64,000 nt of DNA from Burkholderiales bacterium (GCA_016200895.1 JACQDX010000079.1:1-64000); one strand, 5' to 3'. Counted from the stretch's first letter, positions 49,253 through 60,335 are shown. Numbers and translations are program-made. The notes: generated by a model not told the origin, from the letters alone.

Positions 49253-49738
49253 ATGACTTTGCGCATCATCGCCACTGGCGGCACTTTTGACAAACACTAT
49301 GACGAACTGGCAGGCAAGCTCAGCTTTGCAGACAGCCACCTGCCTGAAGTGCTGAAACGCGCACGTCTGACGATACCAGTAGAGCTGGAAGTCTGCATGC
49401 TGGTAGATTCACTGGACATGAATGACAGCCACCGCAATACCGTCTTGCAGGCTTGCCAGCAATCGGCGGAAAAGGCGATCGTCATCATCCACGGCACCGA
49501 CACCATGCGTGAAACGGCAGAAGTACTGGGCGCTGCCAATCTGGGCAAGACCATCGTGTTCACCGGCGCGATGATTCCTTACGAAATCGCCAATTCTGAT
49601 GCCTTTTTCAATCTCGGTTTTGCTTGCAGCGCAGCGCAACTCTTGCCGCCAGGCGTGCATGTCGCCATGAATGGCAAGGTCTTTCCCTGGGATAATGTAC
49701 AAAAGAACCGCACAGCTGGTGTGTTCGTCAACAAGTGA
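49253..49738 (+). CDS. Short asparaginase N-terminal domain protein
   Basis: IIATGGTFDKHY and VIIHGTDTMRETAEVLG...VFTGAMIPY asparaginase motifs; only about 161 aa. Confidence 0.85.
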   Translation: MTLRIIATGGTFDKHYDELAGKLSFADSHLPEVLKRARLTIPVELEVCMLVDSLDMNDSHRNTVLQACQQSAEKAIVIIHGTDTMRETAEVLGAANLGKTIVFTGAMIPYEIANSDAFFNLGFACSAAQLLPPGVHVAMNGKVFPWDNVQKNRTAGVFVNK

Positions 49739-49745
49739 GACTGCG

Positions 49746-50240
49746 ATGAAACTGCTGCTGGCGACATTATTGCTCTGTTTTTCCAGCCTGACGCAGGCAG
49801 CAGAAACGCGTTTTGATTCTATCTATTTTTTCCAGTCGCAAGCCGAACTGGAAAAAAAAGGCATCAACGTCGATACCTTTGGCCGCTATACACGCGCCTT
49901 GCAGACGCAGATTTACAAGGCGTTAAAAAAAGTCAAAATGGCAGAGAGTGCCGGTTATCTGGTGGTGGCGGTTCGTTCAGATGGTGAAGTCACCTGCTGG
50001 CTGGACATGACACCAGCCGTGCATGAATATTACGATAATCAGATTTATGAAATTGTAAAGAAAGTCCCGCCAGTCAATGTAGAAAGCGGCATCCTGGTGT
50101 TTGGCATGAAGATGGCGATAGACACTGCCGTGCATACCAAAAAAACGGTGCCCGCCCCTGCCGACTGGGCAGAGGCGAAAAAGAAACTGAATGACCCAAA
50201 TAATATCGAAGAGCTGGTGCTGTCCAGGTGGCCAGAATAA
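49746..50240 (+). CDS. Secreted hypothetical protein
   Basis: Signal peptide MKLLLATLLLCFSSLTQAAE. Confidence 0.65.
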   Translation: MKLLLATLLLCFSSLTQAAETRFDSIYFFQSQAELEKKGINVDTFGRYTRALQTQIYKALKKVKMAESAGYLVVAVRSDGEVTCWLDMTPAVHEYYDNQIYEIVKKVPPVNVESGILVFGMKMAIDTAVHTKKTVPAPADWAEAKKKLNDPNNIEELVLSRWPE

Positions 50241-50247
50241 GCACTTT

Positions 50248-51318
50248 TCAGTTTTGTTTTACCAATATTTTCAACGCCGCAAGCAGCGCAGTACTTTCCT
50301 CATCTGTGCCTATGGAAATGCGCAAGAATTCACTGATGCGCGGCAGTTTGAAATGGCGCACGACGATGCCAGACTGACGCATATCCAGGGCAATTTCTTC
50401 TGCCGCAAAACGAGGGTGACGGACGAAGATGAAATTCGTAGCCGATGGCAAGACCTGAAAACCCAGCTCCCGCATTGCTGTCACCAGTCTTTCGCGCGTT
50501 GCCATCACTGCCTGGCAGGTTTGCAAAAAATAATCCTGGTCTTCAAATGCTGCAATCGCGCCAGCTACCGCCAGCCTGTCCAGCGGATAAGCATTGAAAC
50601 TGTTTTTGACACGGTTCAAACCCGTAATCAAATCTGCATGACCCGCCGCAAAACCTATACGCAGACCAGCCAGTGAGCGTGATTTTGACAGGGTGTGCAC
50701 CACCAGCAAATTGGGGTAGCGGTCTATCAGCGCAATTGCCGTCTCACCACCAAAATCGACATAGGCTTCATCAATGACGACTACCGTATCGCGATTGTGT
50801 TGCAGCAGGAATTCGATTTTTTCCAGCGGCACGACGCAGCCGGTAGGCGCGTTAGGATTGGCAAAAATAATCCCGCCATTTTCTTGCAGATAATCTTCAA
50901 CATTCAGTTGAAATTCTGCATCCAAGGGCACGCTGTGGTGAGCTATCTCATACAGACCACAATACACCGGATAAAAGCTGTAGCTGATGTCAGGAAAAAG
51001 CAAAGGCTGCTGATGCTTGAGCAAAGCCTGGAACACATGCGCCAGTACTTCATCCGAGCTGTTGCCAACAAAAACCTGGTCCGTCTGCAAGCCATGATAA
51101 TTGGCGATCACACCACGCAAACCATCTGAGCCGGGATCAGGATAGAGACGCAAATCGGCATTGGTGGCATGCTGTATCGCCGCCAGCACACGGGGTGAAG
51201 GCGGGTAGGGGTTTTCATTGGTATTGAGCTTGATGAGCTTATCCAGCTTGGGTTGCTCACCGGGTGTATATGGATTCAGCTTGTGGACAACATCGCTCCA
51301 GTATTTACTCATAATCAA
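50248..51318 (-). CDS. hisC: Histidinol-phosphate aminotransferase
   Basis: [63 protein letters not shown]. Confidence 0.95.
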   Translation of the reverse strand: MIMSKYWSDVVHKLNPYTPGEQPKLDKLIKLNTNENPYPPSPRVLAAIQHATNADLRLYPDPGSDGLRGVIANYHGLQTDQVFVGNSSDEVLAHVFQALLKHQQPLLFPDISYSFYPVYCGLYEIAHHSVPLDAEFQLNVEDYLQENGGIIFANPNAPTGCVVPLEKIEFLLQHNRDTVVVIDEAYVDFGGETAIALIDRYPNLLVVHTLSKSRSLAGLRIGFAAGHADLITGLNRVKNSFNAYPLDRLAVAGAIAAFEDQDYFLQTCQAVMATRERLVTAMRELGFQVLPSATNFIFVRHPRFAAEEIALDMRQSGIVVRHFKLPRISEFLRISIGTDEESTALLAALKILVKQN

Positions 51319-51347
51319 TCAATTTTCTTTAGAAATTTAAAAATTTT

Positions 51348-51836
51348 TTAACTCTCGTTATCCAGATTGACCTGAACCCTGCGCAAGAGTTGTAGCAATT
51401 GTTCTTGCTCATTGCTGGCCATATCTTTCAGTGCCAGGGTATTCAAACGTTTGGCTTGCTGTCGTAATGTTGTTAACACGCTTTGCCCATCCGTAGTCAG
51501 CGTGAGCCTGACATTGCGTTTGTCTGTTTCATCGGCAACGGCATCGAGCAAGCCGTTATCACGCAAGCCCTTGATCAGCCTGGCCAGTTGCGCCTTGTCG
51601 CGGCCACTGTGCTTGGCCAGGTCACTCTGGGTGGAGCCGGGATAATGGCCGAAAAAACTCAATACCTTGCCTTCCATATGGGTAATGTCATGCGGGCCAT
51701 CGCGCAGAGCCTGGTATTGCATGGAACGGTATTGATGCATGACCGTATGGATAAGGTCCAGCACCCCATCCTCATTATTTTCACGAGAATGGTTGACATT
51801 GTCATTTGTTTTGCGCATTATGGTGGATATTGTCAA
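51348..51836 (-). CDS. MarR family transcriptional regulator
   Basis: GSTQSDLAKHSGRDKAQLARLIKGLRDNGLLDAVADETDKRNVRLTLTTDGQ. Confidence 0.9.
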   Translation of the reverse strand: MTISTIMRKTNDNVNHSRENNEDGVLDLIHTVMHQYRSMQYQALRDGPHDITHMEGKVLSFFGHYPGSTQSDLAKHSGRDKAQLARLIKGLRDNGLLDAVADETDKRNVRLTLTTDGQSVLTTLRQQAKRLNTLALKDMASNEQEQLLQLLRRVQVNLDNES

Positions 51837-51856
51837 CTAATTTAATGGGTGAATAA

Positions 51857-52594
51857 ATGAGTATAGCCTCTGAAACCAGCCGCGTACAACGCATACGCCA
51901 TGAAATCAAACGCCGTAATCTGCAAGTCGTCCGTGTTGAAAGTCCGACTCCCCACTTTCGCCGTATCACCCTGGGTGGTGCCGACCTGCCAGGTTTTATC
52001 AGCGCATCTTTTGATGATCACCTTAAACTGATACTGGCCGCCGACAGTGACAATGTCGTCATGCGTGACTACACGCCCAGGCATTATGATGCCGCCAAAG
52101 GGGAACTGGTGCTGGAATTTTCCATACACGGTGACGGCCCCGTTGCTACCTGGGCCAGCGGGGCAAATGTTGGTCATACCGTCACTATCGCCGGGCCGCG
52201 TGGCTCTTTGGTCATTCCTGTTGATTATGAATGGCATTTGCTGGCTGGCGACGAAACTGCATTACCCGCTATTTCCAGACGCCTGGAAGAATTGCCAGCC
52301 GGGGTACGCGCCATCGTCATCCTGCAAGTACCACCAGCAGAACGCCGTGAATTAAGCAGTGCAGCAGATATCAGCATCGTCTGGGTAGATAGCGGGCAAG
52401 AGTTTCTGGATACCCTGCGCGCCCTGCCTTTGCCAGCGGGCGATGGCTATGTCTGGTGCGCCGGAGAAGCCGCGACCATGGCAGCAACACGCCGCATACT
52501 GGCGGAAGAAAAAGGCCATGCTGGAGCTGCCATGCGGGTGGCGGCATACTGGAAGCGTGGTTTGATTGCGCATCATGAAAATCTGGAAGGATAG
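51857..52594 (+). CDS. Siderophore-interacting protein family (FAD-binding 9)
   Basis: ESPTPHFRRITLGGADLPGF, MRDYTPRHYDAAKGELVLEFSIHGDGPVATWASGANVG, WCAGEAATMAATRRIL. Confidence 0.93.
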   Translation: MSIASETSRVQRIRHEIKRRNLQVVRVESPTPHFRRITLGGADLPGFISASFDDHLKLILAADSDNVVMRDYTPRHYDAAKGELVLEFSIHGDGPVATWASGANVGHTVTIAGPRGSLVIPVDYEWHLLAGDETALPAISRRLEELPAGVRAIVILQVPPAERRELSSAADISIVWVDSGQEFLDTLRALPLPAGDGYVWCAGEAATMAATRRILAEEKGHAGAAMRVAAYWKRGLIAHHENLEG

Positions 52595-52774
52595 CCAGAC
52601 CGGGGATTTCTGGCTTGATACCAAACGTGCGACCAGAACTCATTTCACAGCTTTTCTGAAATGAGTTCTGGTGACTCCTGTTGCTGTGTATAGTGTCGAA
52701 CCCAAATTCTAATTTGTTCGAGCATATACAAATACAAATTTTTTTCACCAGCAAGCGGCAAGCGATTACTCATA

Positions 52775-53590
52775 TTGCTGATGGCGCCCTTATTGCCTGC
52801 TTCTGCATTGGCTGGTGATATCCTCAGCTGCAAGGATGAAAATGGCAAAACCATCTACACCGACAGTGCGGCGAAATGCGAAGGGCAGGCGCAAAAATTT
52901 CATGGACATGATTCGGCAACTTCGGGCAAGGCAAACTTTAGCTCGCCCCGTCGCAGCTACCAAACCATTCCTGGCGACTGGAAGATACTGGTCGAACAGG
53001 ATATGGCAGCGGCTGATCCCAAACTCACCGCTGCTGCAAGCAGCAAGTTACAGCAATCACTGACTGAGATACTCGGCAAATTTCCCGCAGCATCACACCA
53101 GCATGTCAAGTCGCTTAATTTTTACCTTATGTGGGGCGAGAAATCTCCCAAGGGAGGAGAGAAATCAGGCATGCGTGCCGTAAAGCGGGTCGATCCTCTC
53201 AGGCTACCCTTGTACGATCCTGCCTGGAAGGATGCTGTCATTATTTACAGCGCAACAAATCTGATGTCACTGGATGAACTGTGGACTAAAAAAGCCCTGA
53301 CTCATGAAATAGGTCATACCTGGCACTTGCGCGACTGGCCAGTCAAACATCCGGAAATCACCGATATCTGGGAAGCGGCAAAACGTGCCGGTTTGTATAA
53401 GAATGTGGAAACCTATAAGGGCAAGGTGCTGGCCAGTGCTTATGCACTCGCCAATGAGCGTGAGTATTTTGCCGAGCTGAGCGCGATGTATTTTGCTGGC
53501 GGTGACTACCATCCTTATGACAAGGCTGGCTTGAAAAAATATGACCCTCTGGGTTACAGGATGGTAGAACAGTATTGGGGTTTACGCTGA
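52775..53590 (+). CDS. Secreted HExxH metallopeptidase-like protein (start uncertain)
   Basis: ALTHEIGHTWH and downstream EREYFAELSAMYF; N-terminal CKDENGKTIYTDSAAKC resembles DUF4124; ORF track start is a TTG. Confidence 0.7.
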   Translation: MLMAPLLPASALAGDILSCKDENGKTIYTDSAAKCEGQAQKFHGHDSATSGKANFSSPRRSYQTIPGDWKILVEQDMAAADPKLTAAASSKLQQSLTEILGKFPAASHQHVKSLNFYLMWGEKSPKGGEKSGMRAVKRVDPLRLPLYDPAWKDAVIIYSATNLMSLDELWTKKALTHEIGHTWHLRDWPVKHPEITDIWEAAKRAGLYKNVETYKGKVLASAYALANEREYFAELSAMYFAGGDYHPYDKAGLKKYDPLGYRMVEQYWGLR

Positions 53591-53613
53591 TATCCTGTAG
53601 CCATTCAAATGGT

Positions 53614-54192
53614 TCAGCAATACCAGCGCCAGGCAGCCAGCATCTGACGGGCGTCTGCACTGCCAGCCAGCAATTCGTCCAGATCCAGAGTGACTTGCGC
53701 ACGTGCGGCTGCTGTCAATTCATAAGTGTCATCGAAAGCCTGCTCGTCCAGTTCGCGCATGCTATTTGCAACACAGGCGATGGCGGCAAAGGCAGTCAGT
53801 AGGTCTGGTGCGAATAACTGAAAATCTGGCTTACTGCCTGCCAGGGCAAAATAGACTTGCCCTGATAGTGTGTCGAGCATGAAGGGATTGCTGCCTTCGG
53901 TCGCTACCACCAGCCAATGGTCTTGCCACTCAGGTAAACGCTGGCCGGTATTGCCATGCCAGCGATAACAAGCTTGCCGAGCCCACAGATTCTTGAGTAT
54001 AGCTATATCGACGGGATTACCGCCCGCGTCCAGCGACAAACCGGCAGGCCCGACTTTTTCATTGACTATTTCACCCCATGGACCTACCTGCTCGTAGAAG
54101 TCGGCTACGACGGCAGGCAGGGGTATTTCACCCTGCCACTCACTTGCTGCCTGCGGGCGTAACTCTCCCCAGGGTGACAACAAGTCACGCAA
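53614..54192 (-). CDS. SMI1/KNR4-like hypothetical protein
   Basis: EIPLPAVVADFYEQVGPWG ... DHWLVVATEGSNPFMLDTLSGQVYFA layout. Confidence 0.55.
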   Translation of the reverse strand: MRDLLSPWGELRPQAASEWQGEIPLPAVVADFYEQVGPWGEIVNEKVGPAGLSLDAGGNPVDIAILKNLWARQACYRWHGNTGQRLPEWQDHWLVVATEGSNPFMLDTLSGQVYFALAGSKPDFQLFAPDLLTAFAAIACVANSMRELDEQAFDDTYELTAAARAQVTLDLDELLAGSADARQMLAAWRWYC

Positions 54193-54212
54193 GACAGCAA
54201 ACGTGATAGTGC

Positions 54213-55466
54213 TTATTTTGCCACTCCATCATCCTTGAACATGGTCTTCAGACCACGCAGGGCCTGGCGTATGCGGGCTTCGTTTTCTATCAGGGCAAAG
54301 CGCACATATTCATCGCCATATTCACCAAAACCTATGCCGGGTGAGACACAGAGCTTGGCTTTTTCCAGCATCTGTTTGGCAAATTCCAGCGAGCCCAGAT
54401 GACGATAATGCTCAGGGATATGTGCCCAGATATACATCGATGCCTTTGGTTTTTCTACCATCCAGCCCAGCTCATGCAAGCCTTTGACGAGGACGTCACG
54501 GCGGCGCTGGTACTGGTCACGGATTTCATTGACACAAGTCTGGTCACCTTCCAGCGCAGCAATCGCCGCCACTTGCACCGGTGTGAAACTGCCATAGTCA
54601 TGATAACTCTTGATACGTGCCAGGGCTGATACCAGTTCCTTGTTGCCGACCATGAAGCCTATGCGCCAGCCTGCCATGTTATAGCTTTTTGACAGTGTAA
54701 AAAATTCCACGGCGACATCACGTGCGCCCGGCACTTGCATGATGGATGGGGCTTTCCAGCCGTCATAGGTGATGTCGGCATAGGCCAGGTCATGCACTAC
54801 CAGGATATTGTGTTCCTTGGCCAGCTTGACCACGCGCTCGAAAAATTCCAGCTCCACGCATTGCGCGGTGGGATTCGATGGAAAGCCAAAGATCATCATC
54901 TTTGGCTTGGGATAGGTTTCGCGTATTGCTCTTTCCAGCTCGGCAAAAAAATCCACGCCTGGGCTCATGCGTATCGAGCGTATATCGGCACCGGCAATCA
55001 CCGCGCCATAGATGTGGATAGGGTAGCTGGGATTGGGCACCAGCACTGTGTCACCCTTGTCCAGCGTCGCCAGCATCAGATGCGCCAGGCCTTCTTTCGA
55101 GCCTATGGTGACGATGGCTTCTGAATCAGGATTCAGATCCACGTCATAGCGGCTCTTGTACCAGTGCGCAATTGCACGGCGCAAGCGTGGTATGCCTTTG
55201 GAGGCAGAATAACCATGGGTGTCAGGACGCTGGGCAACTTCGACCAGTTTTTCAACGATGTGTGCAGGTGTCGCACCATCGGGATTACCCATGGACATAT
55301 CAATGATGTCTTCGCCACGACGGCGCGCAGCCATCTTCAGCTCGGCAGTGATATTGAAGACGTAAGGGGGCAGGCGATTGATACGAGCGAAGGAGAACTT
55401 TGTTGCAGGCGTAGTCGAGCCCTCAACAGCAGAACCCCGACCCGGCGGAGTAGTTGTATTTGTCAT
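54213..55466 (-). CDS. alaC: Alanine-type PLP aminotransferase
   Basis: [56 protein letters not shown]; start at [11 protein letters not shown]. Confidence 0.9.
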   Translation of the reverse strand: MTNTTTPPGRGSAVEGSTTPATKFSFARINRLPPYVFNITAELKMAARRRGEDIIDMSMGNPDGATPAHIVEKLVEVAQRPDTHGYSASKGIPRLRRAIAHWYKSRYDVDLNPDSEAIVTIGSKEGLAHLMLATLDKGDTVLVPNPSYPIHIYGAVIAGADIRSIRMSPGVDFFAELERAIRETYPKPKMMIFGFPSNPTAQCVELEFFERVVKLAKEHNILVVHDLAYADITYDGWKAPSIMQVPGARDVAVEFFTLSKSYNMAGWRIGFMVGNKELVSALARIKSYHDYGSFTPVQVAAIAALEGDQTCVNEIRDQYQRRRDVLVKGLHELGWMVEKPKASMYIWAHIPEHYRHLGSLEFAKQMLEKAKLCVSPGIGFGEYGDEYVRFALIENEARIRQALRGLKTMFKDDGVAK

Positions 55467-55648
55467 GATCTGAATTGTACGTAGCCCTTGTAGTCCATAC
55501 GGACTGCAAGAACGGGCGCCCGGAACCGTCCGAGCGACGTTGAAGCGATGTGCCTCGCGTTTGATTGTAGCGAGCAATCTACATTTCAGCAAGATGCGTT
55601 ATGCTTATCAGAACAAGTTTGTCGCTATTCAATCAATTTTAAAAAAAA

Positions 55649-56554
55649 ATGGAGCAGTACATGAACTTATTCCAGGAAAGCATATTGCAGGCAGTTCCTG
55701 CCCATGCCGTTTATCTCAGTTTGAATGTCAAAGCTGGTACTGATGTAGCAACGGTCAAGAAAGTAGTACGCGATCTTGCAGACAAGACGGATGGTAAGAA
55801 TCTGGTCATAGGCCTCGGTGCCAGTCTCTTGCAGGTTTTGGGTAGCGAGATCGCAGGCATGAAAGAATTTCATGGCATAGAAGGCAGCCGCATGCGCCTG
55901 CCTGCGACGCCTGCAGCACTGTGGTGCTGGTTACGCCAGCATGAGCGCGGCGATCTGGTGCGCCAGTTGCACCAACTCATGCTAGTACTGGCACCGGCAT
56001 TTGAATTGCAGCAGCAGGTCGACGCCTTCAAATACAAGGAGGGCCGTGACCTCAGCGGATATGAAGATGGCACCGAAAACCCGCATGATGAGGCAGCCCT
56101 GGATGCGGCTTTTGTTGCCGGTGACACGCCCGGCCTGACAGGCTCCAGCTTTGTCGCCATCCAGCAATGGACGCACAAATTTGATCGTTTTGATGCCATG
56201 GCCAGTGTAGACCAGGACAATGCCGTAGGCCGCCGCCGTAGCGATAATGAAGAACTGGAAGATGCGCCAGAATCAGCCCACGTCAAGCGCACAGCACAAG
56301 AAGATTTCATACCTGAAGCCTTCATGCTGAGGCGTTCCATGCCCTGGGCTGCACTGGACAAGGCGGGTCTGTACTTCGTCGCCTTTGCCAATTCTTTCTA
56401 CCCATTTGAAGTGCAATTGAAACGCATGTCGGGTGTCGAAGATGGCATCGTCGATGCGTTGTTCCAGTTTACTGTGCCACAGACCGGCAGTTATTTCTGG
56501 TGCCCGCCCATGCAAGACGGCAAGCTTGATCTGCGTCTATTGAATCTGGTTTGA
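55649..56554 (+). CDS. Dyp-type peroxidase
   Basis: GYEDGTENP, ESAHVKRTAQEDFIPEAFMLRRSMPW. Confidence 0.93.
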   Translation: MEQYMNLFQESILQAVPAHAVYLSLNVKAGTDVATVKKVVRDLADKTDGKNLVIGLGASLLQVLGSEIAGMKEFHGIEGSRMRLPATPAALWCWLRQHERGDLVRQLHQLMLVLAPAFELQQQVDAFKYKEGRDLSGYEDGTENPHDEAALDAAFVAGDTPGLTGSSFVAIQQWTHKFDRFDAMASVDQDNAVGRRRSDNEELEDAPESAHVKRTAQEDFIPEAFMLRRSMPWAALDKAGLYFVAFANSFYPFEVQLKRMSGVEDGIVDALFQFTVPQTGSYFWCPPMQDGKLDLRLLNLV

Positions 56555-59521
56555 TTCCGGCGCTTGCTCGGGCGGTTTCAAGAGCGCCAGAAAGCCTTCC
56601 AGTGGCAAGGGTTTGGAGAAGTAATAACCCTGGAAGGCATAGCAATTATGCGCAATCAAAAATGCGCGCTGGGCACTGGTTTCCACCCCTTCTGCTATCA
56701 CATTCAAACCCAGGTTGACACCGAGGGAAATGATGGCACGGACGATGGTCGCATCGTTTTCATCATGGCTGAGATCACGTACAAAAGACTGGTCTATCTT
56801 TAACTGGTTCAGCGGTAAACGCTGCAAGTAAGCAAGTGAAGAATAACCGGTGCCAAAATCATCCATGGAGAAAGCGATGCCCAGCTTTTTCAGTTCATGC
56901 ATTTTCTCGGTGGTGGCATCGACATTGTCGAGCACCGTGCTCTCAGTAAGTTCTATCTTCAGGCGAGTCGCATCAATCTTGTGGCGGCGTATGATTTCAC
57001 TGAGGGTTTCGACAAAATCCACTTGCTGGAATTGCTTCGCACTGACGTTGACTGCCAGCGTCAGGTGACGGGTTTCCTTACTGCTTTCCCATTGCTTGAT
57101 CTGGGCGCAGGCGGTTTCCAATACCCATAAGCCTATGGGAATGATCAGGCCGGTTTCTTCTGCCAGCGGGATAAAGTCTGCCGGTGAAATGAAACCACGA
57201 TCAGGATGTATCCAGCGCAGCAGGGCTTCTGCACCGATGAGCTTGCCTTCGGAATTGACCTGCACCTGGTAGTACAGCTGGAATTGATTATTCGCCAGTG
57301 CCACGCGCAAATTCGATTCCAGTAACATGCGTACTACCAGTATGGCTTGCATGGCCGGATCGAAAAAGCGCACCGCATTGCGGCCCGCGGTCTTGGCTTC
57401 ATACATGGCGGTATCGGCACGCTTGAATAAATCCTTGACCGTAATATCGCCACCCTGGAACAGACAGACACCGATACTGCTGGAACCATGATGCTCAAAG
57501 TCGGTAATCTGGTAGGGCTGACTCAGCAACTGGCGTATCTTCTCGGCGATACGGTCGGCCTGGCGCAGAGCATCTTCTTTTTCTATGCTCAGTTCTTCGA
57601 GAACCACGACAAATTCATCACCACCCAGGCGCGCCACGGTATCGCTGTCGCGCACGCAGGTTTGCAGGCGGCTGGCGGTTTCTATCAAGAGCAAATCACC
57701 GGCATCGTGACCACGGGTATCGTTGAGGGTCTTGAAATTATCGAGATCGATAAACAGGATGGCGCTATGCGTTTCATTACGGTTGCTGATGGAGATCAGA
57801 TGTTGCAACCTGTCCATCAGCAAACGACGATTCGGTAACTGTGTCAGCGGGTCATAGAAAGCCAGATTGCGTATCTCGGCTTCATAACCCTTGTGGCGGC
57901 TGATGTCATTGAAAGAACCTATGTAATTACTGACTTCGCCACGGTTATCGGTGATCGCGGTCAGGGTGACCATTTGTGGATAGATTTCACCATTCTTGCG
58001 GCGGCTCCACATCTCACCATGCCAGAAACGGTGTTCTTTTAGCGAGATATTGATGTGCTCAAAAAAATCCCTGTCCTGCTGTTTGGTTTTGTGCAGAGGC
58101 GGGCGCTTGCCTATCAAGTCTTCTGCGGCATAACCGGTAATGCGGGTGAAAGCCTGGTTCAATCTGAGCATGATCCAGTTGGCGTCAGTGACGAAGATGC
58201 CTTCTTGTGATTCAAAGGTACAGGCAGCGATGCGCAAATCCTGCTCTGCCTGCTTGCGTTCTGTGATATCGGTGATAAAGCAATGCCATAACATCGAGCC
58301 ACCGGGTTCAGGTTCAGGCAAGCCATCCAGGTATAGCCAGCGCATCGTGCCATCCTTCCGATGCATGCGGAACTCGCTTTGCCATGGCGACAGGTTGCGC
58401 ATGGCTGCACGTATCAATTCCGTACCATTTTTTATATCGCGCGGATCTATGCGGGAAAACAAATGCAGGGCATCGTCCTTGACTTCTTCATGCGTGACTT
58501 CAAACATCTGCATGATGGCATCGCTGGCAAAAGGGATGGAGCTGCTATGGTCGGGCCGTATGCGGTATTGCATGACCAGACCAGGCAGGCGCGAGGCGAC
58601 TTTATTGATGCGCTGGTAAGCTTCCTGTATCTGCCTGGTGGCATCTATACTTTCCGACTGAAGGGCAGTAATAATCAGGGTGATCAACACCATGGTCGTC
58701 ATGTAAGCCCAGAGTATCAGCAAGTTTGCCTGCCCACCGTCATAAAACGGCCCCATACCGTGCGATGTCGCCCAGGCTGAGAATAAAGACGTAGTCAGTA
58801 CCGCACACGAAGCGCCAGTAATACCGAAGCGCATGGCCGCCCAGATCATGATGCCCACCATGATGAAGGTCAGGTGCAGATGGCTATAAGGCGATGCAAA
58901 AATGAACCAGTTTGCCAGTGTAAACAACAGCAGGAACCCAAAAATTTCCTCGCGTCGCCTGGACAAACCCGGCAAGGACTTCGGCGAAAAAGACAGCAGC
59001 AAAGGAGCGGCCAGCAAGGCACCTACAGTATCCCCAGCCCACCAGGTCAGCCAGACTGCCGCCAGGTCAGTATTCAAGCCATGCAGCCAGAGTGTCAGCG
59101 TGCCGCCCGTCGCCGAGATACACATGCCCAGCATGACAGCCAGGCCAAAGCCAATGACATCGCGCCGCCTTGAGAAATCGCGCCTGAAACCCTGTTTTCT
59201 CAATAGCCATTTACTGAGTAAGGGCCCCAGTGTATTCCCCACCGCCAGGCTGCCAGCGACGAGTATGCTGAAACCCGCAGACATTTCCAGTAACCATGCC
59301 GAAAAAAATACGGCGACAGCAGCCAGCTTGCCATAGCGCAGCAAGCCTGTGATGGCGATGCCGGTTGGCAGCCAGATCAGGCTGACATTGGGATTTACAT
59401 AGGGGATGGACAAGCCGATGCGCCCGGCACCAAAATAGGCCAGCATGATCAATAGAAAATGCCCGGCACGTATTTCCTGGCGGAATTTCCTGGAGTGGGC
59501 AAGTTGCTCGGGCTTGAACAT
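56537..59521 (-). CDS. MASE1-PAS-GGDEF-EAL protein
   Basis: MASE1-like N-terminal TM region, two PAS segments, ARLGGDEFVVVLEE, GAEALLRWIHPD, MDDFGTGYSSLAYLQRLPLNQLKIDQSFV. Confidence 0.94.
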   Translation of the reverse strand: MFKPEQLAHSRKFRQEIRAGHFLLIMLAYFGAGRIGLSIPYVNPNVSLIWLPTGIAITGLLRYGKLAAVAVFFSAWLLEMSAGFSILVAGSLAVGNTLGPLLSKWLLRKQGFRRDFSRRRDVIGFGLAVMLGMCISATGGTLTLWLHGLNTDLAAVWLTWWAGDTVGALLAAPLLLSFSPKSLPGLSRRREEIFGFLLLFTLANWFIFASPYSHLHLTFIMVGIMIWAAMRFGITGASCAVLTTSLFSAWATSHGMGPFYDGGQANLLILWAYMTTMVLITLIITALQSESIDATRQIQEAYQRINKVASRLPGLVMQYRIRPDHSSSIPFASDAIMQMFEVTHEEVKDDALHLFSRIDPRDIKNGTELIRAAMRNLSPWQSEFRMHRKDGTMRWLYLDGLPEPEPGGSMLWHCFITDITERKQAEQDLRIAACTFESQEGIFVTDANWIMLRLNQAFTRITGYAAEDLIGKRPPLHKTKQQDRDFFEHINISLKEHRFWHGEMWSRRKNGEIYPQMVTLTAITDNRGEVSNYIGSFNDISRHKGYEAEIRNLAFYDPLTQLPNRRLLMDRLQHLISISNRNETHSAILFIDLDNFKTLNDTRGHDAGDLLLIETASRLQTCVRDSDTVARLGGDEFVVVLEELSIEKEDALRQADRIAEKIRQLLSQPYQITDFEHHGSSSIGVCLFQGGDITVKDLFKRADTAMYEAKTAGRNAVRFFDPAMQAILVVRMLLESNLRVALANNQFQLYYQVQVNSEGKLIGAEALLRWIHPDRGFISPADFIPLAEETGLIIPIGLWVLETACAQIKQWESSKETRHLTLAVNVSAKQFQQVDFVETLSEIIRRHKIDATRLKIELTESTVLDNVDATTEKMHELKKLGIAFSMDDFGTGYSSLAYLQRLPLNQLKIDQSFVRDLSHDENDATIVRAIISLGVNLGLNVIAEGVETSAQRAFLIAHNCYAFQGYYFSKPLPLEGFLALLKPPEQAPESNQIQ

Positions 59522-59674
59522 GGATGATGACTCGTTTGAACTTGAGCAATTATGCGGCAAAGACGGGGAGGTGTTGGTTAACTTTTGATAAGTCAGTTTT
59601 TTTGCGGTTTGCGCAGGCTGACAAAAGAACCATTAACATCTAGTCACTTAATTGCAGGAGTCCTTGAAGTATCA

Positions 59675-59743
59675 CTATGAGAACGTCCCTTTGCTGTGAT
59701 ATTTACGAAAAGCACCCGGCGTCATACCATGTGGAAAGCCACT
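59675..59743 (-). pseudogene. 3' remnant of an AraC-family regulator
   Basis: Minus-strand frame reads SGFPHGMTPGAFRKYHSKGTFS* preceded by an in-frame stop; GMTPGAFRK is typical of AraC C-termini. Confidence 0.7.
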
Positions 59744-59793
59744 TCATGAGGACTGACACACGCAAAAACAATAGCGTCAGGAAGTGAAGTACC

Positions 59794-59833
59794 ACTGTAC
59801 GGTCGGCGAGCCTCAGCCAGCCGACCGTACAGT
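59794..59833. repeat. Perfect 14-bp hairpin ACTGTACGGTCGGC / GCCGACCGTACAGT
   Basis: Read directly; 12-nt loop gagcctcagcca. Confidence 0.85.
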
Positions 59834-59894
59834 CCATTAAAGCGTTCAAGTTCGGCTCATGAAGGTAACGATGCGGTAAACGCAGTCGTGTCGT

Positions 59895-60335
59895 TTACTT
59901 CACCGATATTTGATCGAATTTGTCGGCTTGAACCATGAACACGACGCACCCAGTATTAGAAATGCATTTGGTGACGTGCTGATGTTTTCCTTTCTGGCTC
60001 CAGTAGGAACCAGCTTGCATATTCACGTCTGCGTGCCCTTCTTCACTATTGACCATTGTTCCCGATACAACAATCGCGCGATATCCTGCTGTATGCGTAT
60101 GGGCTGGTGTTACATATCCTTGAGGGAACTTTATAAAGGTACCATGCCCCCCCTTGCTCATGTCACCATACGCAGGAGCCGCCATCAGCGGACCCAGCCC
60201 CGTGGCTATCCACTTGAGATTTTCAACGGGTACTATTTCGGACTCCCGGACAGAATCTGCCTGCGCAGTGATCGTCAGCGTCATTGATAATAACGCCAAT
60301 ACTCTTGGTACGATTTTCATGCTTATCTTTTTCAT
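59895..60335 (-). CDS. Periplasmic cupin (DUF4437-like)
   Basis: Signal peptide; GTFIKFPQGYVTPAHTHTAGYRAIVVSGTM. Confidence 0.8.
   Translation of the reverse strand: MKKISMKIVPRVLALLSMTLTITAQADSVRESEIVPVENLKWIATGLGPLMAAPAYGDMSKGGHGTFIKFPQGYVTPAHTHTAGYRAIVVSGTMVNSEEGHADVNMQAGSYWSQKGKHQHVTKCISNTGCVVFMVQADKFDQISVK

Noticed and set aside
49253-49738. Truncated asparaginase pseudogene
   Set aside because: Short asparaginase-domain proteins of this size are a known form and the ORF ends cleanly; kept as a CDS.
56537-56554. 18-nt 3' overlap of convergent DyP peroxidase and MASE1-GGDEF-EAL genes
   Set aside because: Real but common in compact genomes; not informative by itself.
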